This document shows, piece after piece, positions 43,173-55,075 of a DNA stretch of 64,000 nucleotides. Origin of the DNA: Cyclina sinensis (lineage: Eukaryota; Mollusca; Bivalvia; Venerida; Veneridae); NCBI GenBank assembly GCA_012932295.1, contig JAAONU010000017.1, forward strand, positions 4,154,001 to 4,218,000. Direction: 5' to 3'. The notes beneath the pieces were generated by a model. That model searched no databases and was not told the origin of the DNA. It was given only the letters and a program-made list of their open reading frames with translations. How positions within the stretch are numbered: position 1 is the stretch's first letter; every line of letters begins with the position of its first letter. Position numbers and translations under genes: made by a program.

Positions 43173-44670
43173 GGTTTATTTGTGTATGCTGAAATTGCTT
43201 TGATAAAGCAAAATGTTTGGTTCAGGAAACCCACATGTTTTGAAAGTAGGCCTGCTCTTGTCTAAGGTTTAGACATCTTGATGAAGCTAAAAATAGCTTC
43301 AAATCATTTTTTGTATTGTTGTTTACATAAAGGTAAAAATTCCCTTGTATTCTCTCATACACTTTAAATACTCATTTTTGTCTTTGATGCAGGTATAGAA
43401 ATATATTTTTTTCTTACTAAAGCATTGCTTGCTGTTCATTGTTAAAATAAATACTCTTCTTCAGGGAGTCTCAGGATGCATCATCCAGCCTCTTTTTTCT
43501 TGCTTTGTAAACATGCCTCATACCTCTCTTTGCCATATTGTTTTAGAAAACCATAGATTTCTTTCCACAAGTTTTCTAATACATTTTTCTTGTAAAATAG
43601 TTTGTTTAAGGTCATAACTTGTACGAGTTCAGTGAAATATCAATTGTTCATTCTTTCATCACAAAAATGGTCTCTTTATTATATTTCAACAGTTTCTAAT
43701 TGATGTGGAAGATTGAGTTTAATAAATAGGAGATTGTTTCAGGAAAGTATGGTATTTTCTAATGATTTATTTGAACTTTTTTTATCTTGTTTTTTTTTAT
43801 CTTGATTTTTTTTTTTTTTTTCGCAATAGTTTTTGTATTAAGGAGAAGCCCTGGTATTTAATGTTTGCATGTGCACCATACTTATGCAGTAGAAGACAGT
43901 GGAATGAGTATTATGTTGTTATATTCTGTTTAAAAAAAGCAGACTGTCACATGTAAAAGACTAGATGTTTATTTCAAAACTTTTTAAATCTTTGATCCTG
44001 CAGGTCAGGTGTATTTGTGTCAGTAATTAAATGTAGGCTATGATGCAAAAAAGTTTACAAGACTGCCTTCCTTCATGTCATTGTGTTGTTTTATTTCAGC
44101 CTGTTGTTGTTTTTCATGTCTATTATTTCTTTATCATTTACATGTTAGTTAGATCAGTGAAAAAAAAATCATCTTTTTTATAACTTTGCTAAAGATGACA
44201 ACACAGTGGTTTGCATCAATGCATCACCTTTTACTGTACTTTCTAATGCTCCTTAAGGCAGTCAATAATTTAAATGAAAAAAAAGGTGGAGTCACCAAAG
44301 AATTATTGCAAAGGTCAAAGGGTGTTTTCTCTGTGTGTATTTTTAGAAATAGTTTCACTCAGGTTTTATTTCAAAGGGACCAATTTTTTTTTAGAGCTAT
44401 TGATATCCATTATATTTGTACTATAACCAAACTGTAGATCAGTTTTGTCAATATATGTCAGTCCTCAAACTTCAGTGAATCAAAAGGTGTAAGTCAAGGG
44501 TAACAGATATGGCCTCGTTTTTATACTTGTGCTTGTTATTTCAGAGCAGTTAGATATTCTATGTTGACACTAACTTGACTAAGAAAAAAACCTTTGTTGC
44601 AATACTGCCCTGCTGCTGCGTAAGAGCAGCAAAGGAAGGGTGGATGGGGGGTGTTCCCCCTTGTGTTTTT
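43173..44670. other. Intergenic sequence, nothing recognised
   Basis: AT-rich sequence with long T and A runs. Short open frames lack domains. Confidence 0.4.
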
Positions 44671-45799
44671 AGCTCACCTGAGCGAATGCTCAGGGTGAGC
44701 TATTGTGATCACTTGATGTCTATTGTCTATCATCTGTCTGTCCGTCGTGTCAGTCCACATTTGCCTTGTGTATGCAATAGAGGCTGTATTTTTCATTGGA
44801 TCTTTATGAAACTTGGTCAGAATATTTGTCTTTATGGAATCTAGGTTTGGATTGTATATTGGTCATCTGGGATCAAAAACTAGGTCACGGGGTCAAATCT
44901 AAGGAAAACCTTGTGTATGCGATAGAAGCTGTATTTTCCATCCGATTTTCCTAATATTTGGTCAGAATGTTTGTCTTGATGAGATCTAGGTTGGGATTGT
45001 ATATGGGTCATCTGGGGTCAAAAACTAGGTCATGGGAGCAAATCCTAGAAAAACCTTGTGTAAACGATAGAAGCTGTATTTTCCATTGGATTTTACAAAT
45101 ATTATGTCAAAATGTTTGTCTTGATGAGATTTAGTTTGGGATTGTATATGGGTCATCTGGGTTCAAAAACTAGGTCACGGGGGCAAATCTTATAAAAAGG
45201 TTGTGTATGCGATAGAGGCCGTATCTTTCATTGGATCTTTATGTTACTTCGTCAGAATGTTTGTCTTGATAAAATCTAGGTTGAGGTTGTATATGGATCA
45301 TCTGAGGTCAAAAACTAAGTCACGGGGTCAAATCTTAGAAAAACTTTGTGTGTGCGATAGAAGCTGTATTTTTCTTCCGATTTTCCTAATATTTAGTCAG
45401 AACGTTTGTCTTTATGGAATCTAGGTTTGGATTGTATATTGGTCATCTGGGATCAAAAACTAGGTCACGGGGTCAAATCTAAGGAAAACCTTGTGTATGT
45501 GATAGAAGCTGTATTTTCCATTGGATTTTCCTAATATTTGGTCAGAATGTTTGTCTTGATGAGATCTAGGATGGGATTGTATATGGGTCATCCAGGGTCA
45601 AAAAATAGGTCACAGAGCCTATTCTTAGAGGACCTTCTGCTCACCTACAACAATGAAACATTAGATGATTTTGCATCCAGATTTAATCTTTGACCATGGA
45701 TGATCTTGGCCTTGACCTACTTGCGTACTTCCTGATTTTTGATGTTTCTGTGCAATGATTCTCATGTGAGCTATATAGGGCCATCTTGGCCCTCTTGTT
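44671..45799 (+). mobile_element. HINE-like family A element, GTATGCGATAGAAGCTG-type core
   Basis: The 5' end is AGCTCACCTGAGCGAATGCT. Five to six ~145-bp units contain ACCTTGTGTATGCGATAGAA and AAAAACTAGGTCACGGGGTC. The 3' side is degenerate: CTCATGTGAGCTATATA, GGGCCATCTTGGCCC, TCTTGTT. The core differs from other family A copies while the ends are retained. Confidence 0.65.
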
Positions 45800-46205
45800 A
45801 GTCATTTTATTCTCTTTACCTTAAATATAGACCATGACAAATCTACAATCAAGTTGTTGTAGTCTGACTTTTCAACATTGTTCAAAATTTATAGTCTCCA
45901 TTTTTTTATCAGTTAACAGACTTATTAAATTTAAACCTTTATGTTTTACATGGTGCGGAAACAAGTTCTTAAAACTTACATGAATCTTGCCGGATGAATG
46001 CTTCCTGGATTCAAATCGGTGCTTGTGCCAAAAGTGTGGAATGTGGAGGATCAAACCTATCGGGTGTCTAGCTTTCATACCCATTGACCACTGCTTTCTT
46101 GATGAGATTTTATCTCATTGAACAAAACAGTTAGAATGGAAACGTTCAAGTATTTAGATGTATAATTAGTTTTAAGGAAGATTGAGTGTTTTGGTGAATG
46201 TTTTT
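45800..46205. other. Intergenic spacer, nothing recognised
   Basis: No supported gene or element end. Confidence 0.35.
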
Positions 46206-47693
46206 AACCAGGTTTTCAACGAAAACTGGTTATTGAAATGCTGAAGTCGGCGGGCGGACGGGCGTCAACTTTTGGTTTCCGCTCAATAACTTGAGTTAAC
46301 TTTGGCCTATTGATGCCAAACTTGGTGTATAGGTAGCTTATATCAAGAGGCAGCTTGGGATTGCTATCCAGTTGTCTGTGATCAAGGTCAAGGTCACTGT
46401 TGCTAAAAATAGAAATTCAGTTTCCGCTCAATAACTTGAGTTTGCTTTGACCTATTGACCCCAAACTTGGTATATGAGTAGCTTATGTCAAGGGGCAGCT
46501 TGGGATTGCTACCCAGGTGTCTGTTATCAAGGTCAAGATCACTGTTGCTAAAAATAGAAATTCAGTTTCCGCTCAATAACTTGAGTTTGCTTTGACCTAT
46601 TGACCCCAAACTTGGTGTATGGGTAGCTTATATCAAGGGGCAGCTTGGGATTGCTACCCAGGTGTCTGTGATCAAGGTCAAGATCACTGTTGCTAAAAAT
46701 AGAAATTCAGTTTCCGCTCAATAACTTGAGTTTGCTTTGACCTATTGACCCCAAACTTGGTATATGGGTAGCTTATATCAAGGGGCAGCTTGGGATTGCT
46801 ACCCAGATGTCTGTGATCAAGGTCAAGGTCACTGTTGCTAAAAATAGAAATTCAGTTTCCGCTCAATAACTTGAGTTTGCTTTGACCTATTGACCCCAAA
46901 CTTGGTGTATGGGTAGCTTATATATAGGGGCAGCTTGGGATTGCTACCCAGGTGTCTGTGATCAAGGTCAAGGTCACTGTTGCTGAAAAATAGAAATTCA
47001 GTTTCCGCTCAATAACTTGAGTTTGCTTTGACCTATTGACCCCAAACTTGGTGTATGGGTAGCTTATATCAAGGGGCAGCTTGGGATTGCTACCCAGGTG
47101 TCTGTGATCAAGGTCAAGGTCACTGTTGCTAAAAATAGAAATTCAGTTTCCACTCAATAAACTGAGTTTGCTTTGACCTATTGACCCCAAACTTGGTGTA
47201 TGGGTAGCTTATATCAAGGGGCAGCTTGGGGTTGCTACCCAGGTGTCTGTGGTCAAGGTCAAGGTCACTGTTGCTAAAAATAGAAATTCAGTTTCTGCTC
47301 AATAACTTTAGTTTGCTTTGGTCTATTGATGCTAAACTTGGTATATGGGTAGCTTATATTAAGAGGCAGCTTGGGATTGCTACCCAGGTGTCTGTGATCA
47401 AGGTCACTTGCTTACAATAGAATTTTCAGCTTCTACTCAATAACTTCAGCACACTTTGACCTATTCATTGATACTCAACTTGGCATGTGTGTAGCTTACA
47501 TGAAAATACAGCTTGGCATTGCTACTCAGGTATCTGATTTATTTTAATTTTGAACTATTGCACCAACTTTCTGTGTTGGTAGCAAAATAACAGCACCATT
47601 TTTACTTCACTGCCATATTTCTTCCTAATTCCTGTCACATCAATACTTGATCGTTGAAAACCTGGTTTTCGTCGCATTGCGGCGCTTCTTGTT
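46206..47693 (+). mobile_element. HINE-like element (family I), long copy
   Basis: The 5' end is AACCAGGTTTTCAACGAAAA, then GGCGGGCGGACGGGCGTC. Eight ~145-bp units contain TTTCCGCTCAATAACTTGAG and GATCAAGGTCAAGGTCACTG, the last ones diverged. The 3' side is TTGAAAACCTGGTT (exact 14-bp inverse of the start), the hairpin-forming CGCATTGCG, and CTTCTTGTT. Its unit sequence differs from that of the 32164-33082 copy, though the ends are the same. Confidence 0.75.
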
Positions 47694-48035
47694 GACATGT
47701 TAAAATGATAACATGATGTTGTTAAAATAACTAGCATACATGACTTATACTTCAGTTATATAAGCCAAACGAAAGCAACCATTCAAATTTTGTTGATACA
47801 GATAATTCAGTGTCTGTTCTTTAAAGCTGTTAATTAAGTGCTTTTTCAGTGTTTATAGTTTGTCTTTGTCTAAAATTGTTTTATTAACTGCCAGTAGAGA
47901 TTGAAAAGATTGTTTCGAATACAGTGTTTTATTTTACCTAAAATTCTACTGGAGTGTTTAAATGTTGAATATTGTTTTTATTATCTTCCAGTATTGTGGT
48001 TGAAAATATGTATATCTGCTAAGCAGGATCGAAGA
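47694..48035. other. Intergenic sequence, nothing recognised
   Basis: AT-rich spacer between a HINE-like element and a short tandem repeat. Confidence 0.35.
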
Positions 48036-48190
48036 GTATGTTCACAAACAGCTTTGTGCTTGTGAAAAAAAAGAGTTCACAAACAGCTTTGTTCTTGTGG
48101 AAAAAAAGGGTTCACAAACAGAATTGTGCTTGTGAAAAAATGAAGTTCACAAACAGCTTTGTGTTTGTGGAAAAAAAAAACAGCTACAAA
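48036..48190 (+). repeat. Short tandem repeat of hairpin-forming ~41-bp units
   Basis: Four copies of GTTCACAAACAGCTTTGTGC followed by TTGTGAAAAAAA, with small differences. Each unit contains CACAA and TTGTG in inverted order and can fold on itself. Degenerate TTCACAAAC traces continue to about 48600. Confidence 0.7.
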
Positions 48191-49831
48191 CATTAATGCT
48201 GGTTAAAACATTAGGTCACAAACAAACTTTTGCCCGTAGAAGGCTTTAGGAACATTTTTGCATCAGCCAATAGTTCACAAGCACACATAACACAATATTT
48301 TTTTGTAAAAAATCAGTTCTCAAACAGCAGTTATAAAAGCAGTAAATATTTTTTTTGTATAATATAAAGACACGCATAGCAATTTTGCCAGTTCATTGGT
48401 TAACTTTTGCTGAAAGTGTAACTAAAGGTCTATAAACATCTTTTTGCCTTTAGAAGCAGCCATTACTGAATTTTTTGTAAATGTCATCTTGCAAATTGCC
48501 TCTTTGTTGTTCAAATATCAGTTCACTAAGACACCCATGTTTACATCAATTCACAAACAAATCCTTTATACAAAAAAAAGTCTATTCACAAAATGACTTT
48601 AAAGTAAAAGTACAGTGCATGTAGGAATCAAACAGATTTGGACTTTTGAAACTTTAACTTTTTCACATGCACATACGTCATATGTTAAACCTTTAGATGG
48701 AGCAGATATATTTTTTATGTCTGAAAGATGCATTTTTCAAATGGTGCCTTTTGTTTATTATTATTATTTGTCAGTGAAAGAAATACTTCTTTATTTAGTA
48801 AATTTTAAACTGAAATTTTTGGAAAGCAATGAAAATAAATGGAGCGAAGTCTGCAATAAAGAAGACAGTCCATAGAAATTAGTTCATGTAGTAAGTGTAC
48901 CTTCTGTGGAAGTTGAAAAGCACTTAGTGTTTAATTGCTTCCAGTACTTTCTGTTCATTTACTTACTGTTTCTTATTATCTTAACAAGAACCAACATGCA
49001 TTATATAAATAAAATACAAATATTGATACACAATTGTTGCATTTTCCTTATTCTGTAAAGATACTTCAGAGTTGTAAGGATATCATTCACTGGTGTCTTA
49101 ATCCTACTTTAAAAGCCGTGACTAGAGATAAAGTATTAATCCGTAAAATGAGACATCAAACAAAGAAATGGCCAACTCTGTAAGTAGCCTTCAAGCTTCT
49201 GAGGACTCAAAACTACCACAGTTGATCTGCTAGACATACGATCATGCAAAAGGTCTCAAACGATTGCTTACCTTAACATAAATATTGCTTTAACGTCAGT
49301 CCAGGCATTACGGGCAGAGAGCCAGCAGAAGTGAGTGCTCTGAAGGAGGTAAAACATTGCCTTCCCACTATAGCATGAATGTGTGTAAATAATATTTTGG
49401 ATACGATTCTTTTCCCATGCTCTCTGTTTGATATAAAATAAGAACGACTAATATTTATTAACAGAATTTCCAAAATAATAATGATAATTGCAGAATAAGC
49501 ACGCTTAAAAGCAAAGAAGAAAATGCAAAATTTCTATTGAAAAAATCCAGGTCCAGATATCCAGTCCACCAACTGTCCAAGGCACATATTTAATCATTTT
49601 ATACTTGAACTCGAGGGATAAAAAACGCAGGGTAAACTTTGACGATGATTATAGTTAAGATGTCGAGTTTAATGTTCAATGTTTTTAAGTAAAAATGAAG
49701 ATGAATCCATACAGAACAAACTGCAAAATAAATTATTTGTATCTTGTTAGTGATTTAGGAGTAATTGACTGGAATTGAAAGAGACCTCTGTAATCTGAAA
49801 TTGAAATGGACTGATTGTGGGAACTGGCTAG
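48191..49831. other. Intergenic sequence, nothing recognised
   Basis: Apart from scattered TTCACAAAC phrases, no gene or element was supported. Confidence 0.35.
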
Positions 49832-50842
49832 TCAAGACTGGGTATGTCTCCCATTCGCTCTCTCCACAGCCCTGATTCTTTTAGGCATGGAGTTCATGAG
49901 TGAGTTTATCCTCTACATTGGGATGTTGGCCCACTCTTCCAAGAGGGCTGCTCTCAGTTGGGCCAGAGTGACAGGGGGAGGCTGGCGTCATCGTAACTGT
50001 CTATCCAGTTGGTCCACCAAATGCTCAATAGGGGATAGGTCGGGGCTGTATGGTGGCCAATCCAGTAGGTGGATATTGTTGTAAGTGAGAAAGTCATGAC
50101 AGATCCTCACTACATTATCCTGCTGGAATATGAGGTTGTTTTGCTGCAATAATGAGACAACATGGGGTCTGAAGATGTCATCTCTAGAAATGGACTGATT
50201 ATGAACCTAGCAGCAGTTAAATTACCCGCTACCACAACCAGTGGTGATTTAACTCCATGTGAGATTCCTCCCACACCATAACCGATACACCCCCAAACCT
50301 ATCCCTCTCTACAACGCAGCAATTGGCAAAACGTTTTTTCAGTATACATGATGAAGACCATCTGCTCAAAACATGGTAAACCAGACTGATGAGTAAACAA
50401 GACCCACCTCCACTGCCTCAATGGAAATAATGGGGGGTACCAACACCAAAGCCATACAACCCTGGTGACGAGCAGTGGTAAGGGGCAGACATACGTACAG
50501 GTGACGTGCCTGCACATCAACTTCCCGCAATCGTTTTTCTTACAGTTTTAGCATGGATAGGACAATTATGAGTACCTATGGTATAAAGAGAAGATTCAGT
50601 GTCAGTAAGGTGACGATTGCGCAAATGCGCGAGACGAATAAACCTGTCGTGACATTGTGACATCATGCGCGGACACCCAGGCCTTGGTCTGTCCGCGACC
50701 AGTCCAGTTTCCCATAGACATCTAAAAAGACGTTCTATAGTGCAAACATGGATACCGAAATGTCTGGCAACCTGTATTTGCCTTTGACCTTGGATAATCA
50801 TCACAACGGCCTGACCCTCTGAACTTCTGTCAGCCGTGCCAT
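49832..50842 (-). pseudogene. Tc1-like transposase pseudogene
   Basis: Read on the minus strand, the start is MARLTEVQR. After one frame shift it continues GQAVVMIIQGQRQIQVARHF, then RLFRCLWETGLVADRPRPGC PR, the paired helix-turn-helix DNA-binding region with its DRPRPGCPR linker. Further on are QWRWVLFTHQSG, matching the QWxxVLFTDESRF catalytic block with the first catalytic Asp changed to His, and MNSMPKRIRAVERANGRHTQ, the usual Tc1 C terminus. The full span of about 1.0 kb equals a normal ~335-residue transposase. Several frame shifts and in-frame stops disable it. A family H HINE lies immediately upstream. Confidence 0.75.
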
Positions 50843-50856
50843 TGTTTAATGCTATC

Positions 50857-51716
50857 AACAAGAACTGTCACTGTAAGATGACAATGCCCCCGAAAGTGGT
50901 GCTTTGACATTTAAGCTGAGAAGCAGTCATTCAGGGGTCAAGGTCAAATAAATATAGGTCAGTGGGAAGGTCTTATCCAAAGGAGGTTGTGTCCAAGTAT
51001 GAAATAATTCCACTTTCTAATTAGGAAGTTATGGCCAATGTTAAAGTTTTTGTACAATTGGATCTCCAAGGAAAAGGTCATTCAGGGGTCAAGGTCAAAC
51101 AAATATAGGTCAGTGGGTAGGTCTTGTTCAAAGGGGTGTTGTGTTTAAGTATGAAGTATATCCACTTACTAATTTGGAAGTTACGACCAAATATTAATTT
51201 TTGGACAATTGGATATTCAGGAGTCAATGTCAAATAATTAAGGGTCAGTGGGAAGGCCTTGTCCAAAGGGGTGTTGTGTCCAAGTATGAAGTAAATTCAC
51301 TTACTAATGAGGAAGTTATGAGCAATGTTAAAGTTTTTCGACAATTGGATCTTCGAGGTAAAGGTCATTCAGGTGTCAAGGTCAAACAAATATAGGTCAG
51401 TGGGAAGGCCTTGTCCAAAGGGGTGTTGATTCCAAGTATGAAGTAAATCCACTTACTAATAAAGAAGTTATTGCCAATGTTAACGTTTTTGGACATTTCG
51501 ATCTTCAAGGTTAAGGTCAATCAGGGGTCAAAGTCAAATAAATATAGGTCAGTATAAAGGTCTTGTCCAAAGGGGTGTTGTGTCCAAGTATGAAGTAAAT
51601 CAACTTACTAGTAAGAAAGTTATTGCCAATGTTAAAGTTTTCGGACGGACTGACTGACAGAATGACGGACTGATGGACGGACAGTTCAAAAACTATACGC
51701 CTCCCTTCGATAGCAT
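50857..51716 (-). mobile_element. HINE-like element (family H), inverted copy
   Basis: On the minus strand the 5' end is ATGCTATCGAAGGGAGGCGT, with GTCCGTCC-type repeats. Five ~150-bp units follow, then TTTCGGGGGCATTGTCAT, the hairpin TGTCA..TGACA, and CTTGTT at the low-coordinate edge. Unit text (ACCTTCCCACTGACCTATAT) matches the copy at 12043-12926. Confidence 0.73.
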
Positions 51717-52545
51717 AAAAAAATAATCAAAATATTGGAAAATGATGTGTCACTATGAAGATTTCCTATTGGTATGACAAGGTGTGTTATTTAATGTCAC
51801 AACACTGCTGTGGAACAGTTTTTCCCGTTTCATGCCCCTCCTCGTGAAACATCGTTACGCGGTCCCATTCTGCAACGTTCGATACAAGACAACGTGCACT
51901 GTAACCTAGAATGATGCTTGACCGAATTTCATTGTTTTTGATCAATACGCTCGCAAGATATTGCAAATAATGCCACCATGCATTTCTTTATCTCATGAGT
52001 ATATAAACAATGCGTAGGTTCTTCTATAGACTAGTGAAGTTTGAAATTCCGAGATTTAAAAATATGTCCTCTTTCAAAACCGATCCTTAGCCTTAGGTCT
52101 TATTAATATCACCCTTTTATTGGTCTTCTTAAGGGAACTTTCATCCAGTATTTTCTATATTTTTTATGCATTGACGTTTCACATTCTTACTTTTTAAAGG
52201 ACTGTACACATTAGGTACATATATAAAATCAGTGTTTCTGAATAAATTGCTGTCCACAGAAAACGTTCCTTTGTATAAAGACAATTTTAATGTCAGTGCA
52301 TACAGTTTACCTGTTTGTACTTAAGATGTTTAACTTATACCTTGATATCAGGTAATGATTTGTTACATTTATAATTGAGAACATTACAACAAAGTCTGAG
52401 CGTTTCAGATCCTTTCTGTATACTTGCGGACGGATTTAGGACGAGACGGAACGTGTTTCATTGAAGTCGCGGTATATTAAAGAACGTGTTGGAATAGTTA
52501 TTATCCAGGTCAATAATTTAGTGTTCTAATACCTCAAGTCAGCTG
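51717..52545. other. Intergenic sequence, nothing recognised
   Basis: No supported gene. The right edge (52523-52535) contains TCTAATACCTCA, which is nearly the inverse of TGAGGTATTAAGA just inside the duplicated segment. Confidence 0.4.
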
Positions 52546-53029
52546 AGGGTCTCTCTTATGGCTATAAATGGGCGGTGCGCACTTGGCTATGTGTCGTGAG
52601 GTATTAAGACACCAAATGTGAATTACTTCCCTTGAATGATTTTCTTTCAAGGAGGTTATTGTAAACAAGGTTTTACAACAACAACATCTATCTAAGTTAA
52701 AACTTGTTTAAAAGCATGGAATGCAATAGTGTTGAAAGCTTTCAAGATCTGATACGACAACATGAGCTGCAGACTTGTTATAGATATGCATCATACCAAT
52801 CACAGAAAGACTTTGGACATACAAGTTTGTATATTAGAGTTTGTTAAATCGGCCCCAAGCCGATCTGGCCTCAAGTCAAATCAGCATCATTAAAAGATCT
52901 GTATTTACTTTAGATAAAAATTTATTAAAATAATATTTTTTCAGTGATTTCACCCTTTCCTCAGACTGTCTCAGAAAGATTGAACCAAACTTACATATAA
53001 GAACAAATAAGTTATTTCATATTGTGGAG

Positions 53030-53222
53030 AAAATGCAAGATTCAGAAAGCATCCCATTCCAGAGACTGGCCTAGTTCTTATGTAGGCTCAGTGTACAGCA
53101 CTGATACATGGGACCTTGGTTTATCATCTCATCCAATTGGTCCTAATGGAGGAGAGATGGAATTGATCTCGGGACCTCTTGATTACCAGTCCAGAGCGTT
53201 ACCACTGGACCACTGATCTGCT
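53030..53222 (-). repeat. tRNA-derived SINE in duplicated segment, copy 1
   Basis: On the minus strand: CAGTGGTCCAGTGGTAACGC (box A region), then GGTCCCGAGATCAATTCC (box B region), then a body with AAGGTCCCATGT and GGGATGC. It is shared with 61495-61682 and related to 37090-37260. Confidence 0.6.
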
Positions 53223-53680
53223 TCCCTGCTGTAAATAATGAAGATGTTTTTATACCTACATGTTTCAGATTTAGTCCAGATAGTAATGCTTCACCAAATC
53301 ATTGGTGTTAAAAAGTGCCAAAAACAATTCAAGAGCATTTTGGACAATGACTAAAAAAGATTTAAAAAGAACATCTAATTAGTCTTTGTTTATCAGGTAT
53401 TTTCATTTCAAAACTCAGACCTATATAGATGCAATTATAATTCTAAAAAAAAACACAAAAAAACATTATTATGCAGCAATTATCACACACATGTAGAATT
53501 ATGTTAATTGCTATATAGTGAAGTGTATATCTGACACTAATATTAAAGCTGGTTTAATTTAACAATAACATCCTTTTGTTTGTTACATTGAATATTTAAA
53601 CGCAATTATATCTTGTTAATCATCTTTAAGTTTTACACAAAAGCACACAATTGCAAGAGAATAAGATAAATCACATTAAT

Positions 53681-53691
<11 letters not shown>

Positions 53692-53712
<21 letters not shown>

Positions 53713-53713
53713 G
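53692..53713 (+). repeat. Poly-G run (22 G)
   Basis: It follows a T-run directly. The matching run in the second copy has 27 G. Such a run can form a quadruplex and is hard to sequence, so its length is unreliable. Confidence 0.8.
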
Positions 53714-54379
53714 TAAGGGGACTGATATCACTTATTTGGGGCCGATTTGACTTATAGAAAAATGTATTGGGGCGCATTTGACTTATTTTGAGCCTGATTT
53801 GACTTATTTTGGGAAGATTTAAAGTTTTCGCGCTTCTTCAATCAATATACTATAAATGCGCTCGAAATAAATACAATGATCAGTCCCAGTAACAAAGATT
53901 TCCTCTATTTAAACGAAAAACCATGTGGTTTCCTAATTTGACCCACGTGGGTCTAGATAGAAAATTTAGATTTCGTGCTAAATTTTGCAGTGAATGATTG
54001 GACGGTTGAAATAACTGTCACGTGATCTACCTCAAAAGGCATCCCAATAGAAACAATGATTGGCTGTTTTTGTCAAGTGGCCTATCTAAAATAATCGTTA
54101 GCGTTTTACTTTCAGTTAAAGAACGTTCAAATATTTACATTCAAGCAAGCATTTCACTTTATTTATATGGACAAACATACTGGGAATTTATAGTTCTTCA
54201 TATTGAATGTGATTAATATCAGTTTAAATTTTTTTGGCATTCATTTGCCTGTGTATCCCTTTAACTTGAGGCTGATTTGACTTAGGGCTGATTTGTCTTT
54301 CCTGGGTTTGGAAGTCAGAAAGTAATAAGTAAGTAGTAAATAAAGGTCAATCCCAACCAAAATAATCAATAAAAGTCCA

Positions 54380-54479
54380 NNNNNNNNNNNNNNNNNNNNN
54401 NNNNNNNNNNNNNNNNNNNNNNNNNNNNNNNNNNNNNNNNNNNNNNNNNNNNNNNNNNNNNNNNNNNNNNNNNNNNNNN
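54380..54479. other. Assembly gap (100 N)
   Basis: Exactly 100 undetermined bases, a conventional size for a gap of unknown length. Sequence to the left is the end of the duplicated segment; to the right is an unrelated tandem repeat. Confidence 0.99.
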
Positions 54480-54815
54480 TACAACATGAACGTTAGACAA
54501 GCTTGAACATTGTCTTGTCGATGAAACACGTTTTACAGCATGTACGTTGGACAACTGAGCATTGTCTTATCTATGAAACATGTTATACAACATGAACGTT
54601 AGACAAGCTTGAACCTTAATTGTCTTGTCTATGAAACACGTTATTATAGCATGTACGTTGACAAGCTCGGATCTTGTCTTCCCGGTGTGAAACGTTATTA
54701 CAGCATGTTCGTTTGACAGGCTCGGACCTTGTTTTCTATGAAATACGTTATTACAACATGTACGTTCAAAATGCTCGGATCTTGTTTTGTAGATAAAGTA
54801 CTTCATTACAAAATG
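54480..54815. repeat. Degenerate ~55-60 bp tandem repeat at the contig edge
   Basis: Six units of the form ACAACATGAACGTTAGACAA followed by GCTTGAAC and TTGTCTTGTCTATGAAACAC. They start directly at the gap and become more diverged to the right. The array probably continues into the gap, which may be why assembly stopped here. Confidence 0.7.
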
Positions 54816-55075
54816 CTTTGTTTCCACCCTCCCTTGTTTTCAACGGTAAGCCAACAAGATTCGTTAATACATCTTAAATTTACCCAGCTTTTTAAAAATG
54901 CGGTTTAACATCATGTGAAAATACAATGACAGGTAATATACGCTTAAACTGGCCAGACACTGGGTTCTTAATAAAAAAATGTGAGAACAAATATGACGAA
55001 CAATGTGCATGAGACATTTAACAGACGTAAGGAAAATATATGTTGAACAAGTAGCAAGGTATTTACAAGAATTAC
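54816..55075. other. Presumed ACY1-like intron, nothing recognised
   Basis: It was scanned on the minus strand for the next aminoacylase exon and none was recognised. Confidence 0.4.

Larger units (their letters stand above)
52546..54379. repeat. ~1.84-kb duplicated segment, copy 1 (ends at the gap)
   Basis: It matches 60995-62832 along its whole length. By eye the differences are mostly one-base insertions or deletions, in both copies. It contains an inverted tRNA-SINE (53030-53220), a T-run followed by 22 G (53692-53713), and several GATTTGACTTA phrases in both orientations. It runs straight into the N gap. No gene was recognised in it. Confidence 0.85.

Noticed and set aside
50517..50861. 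An intact helix-turn-helix gene
   Set aside because: It is one frame of a broken Tc1-like transposase. Its apparent start is a TTG lying in the border with the neighbouring repeat, and the catalytic part lies in other frames with stops.
53087..53222. A functional tRNA gene
   Set aside because: Box A and box B are present, but the cloverleaf does not close and a SINE body follows. The same sequence recurs as a dispersed repeat.
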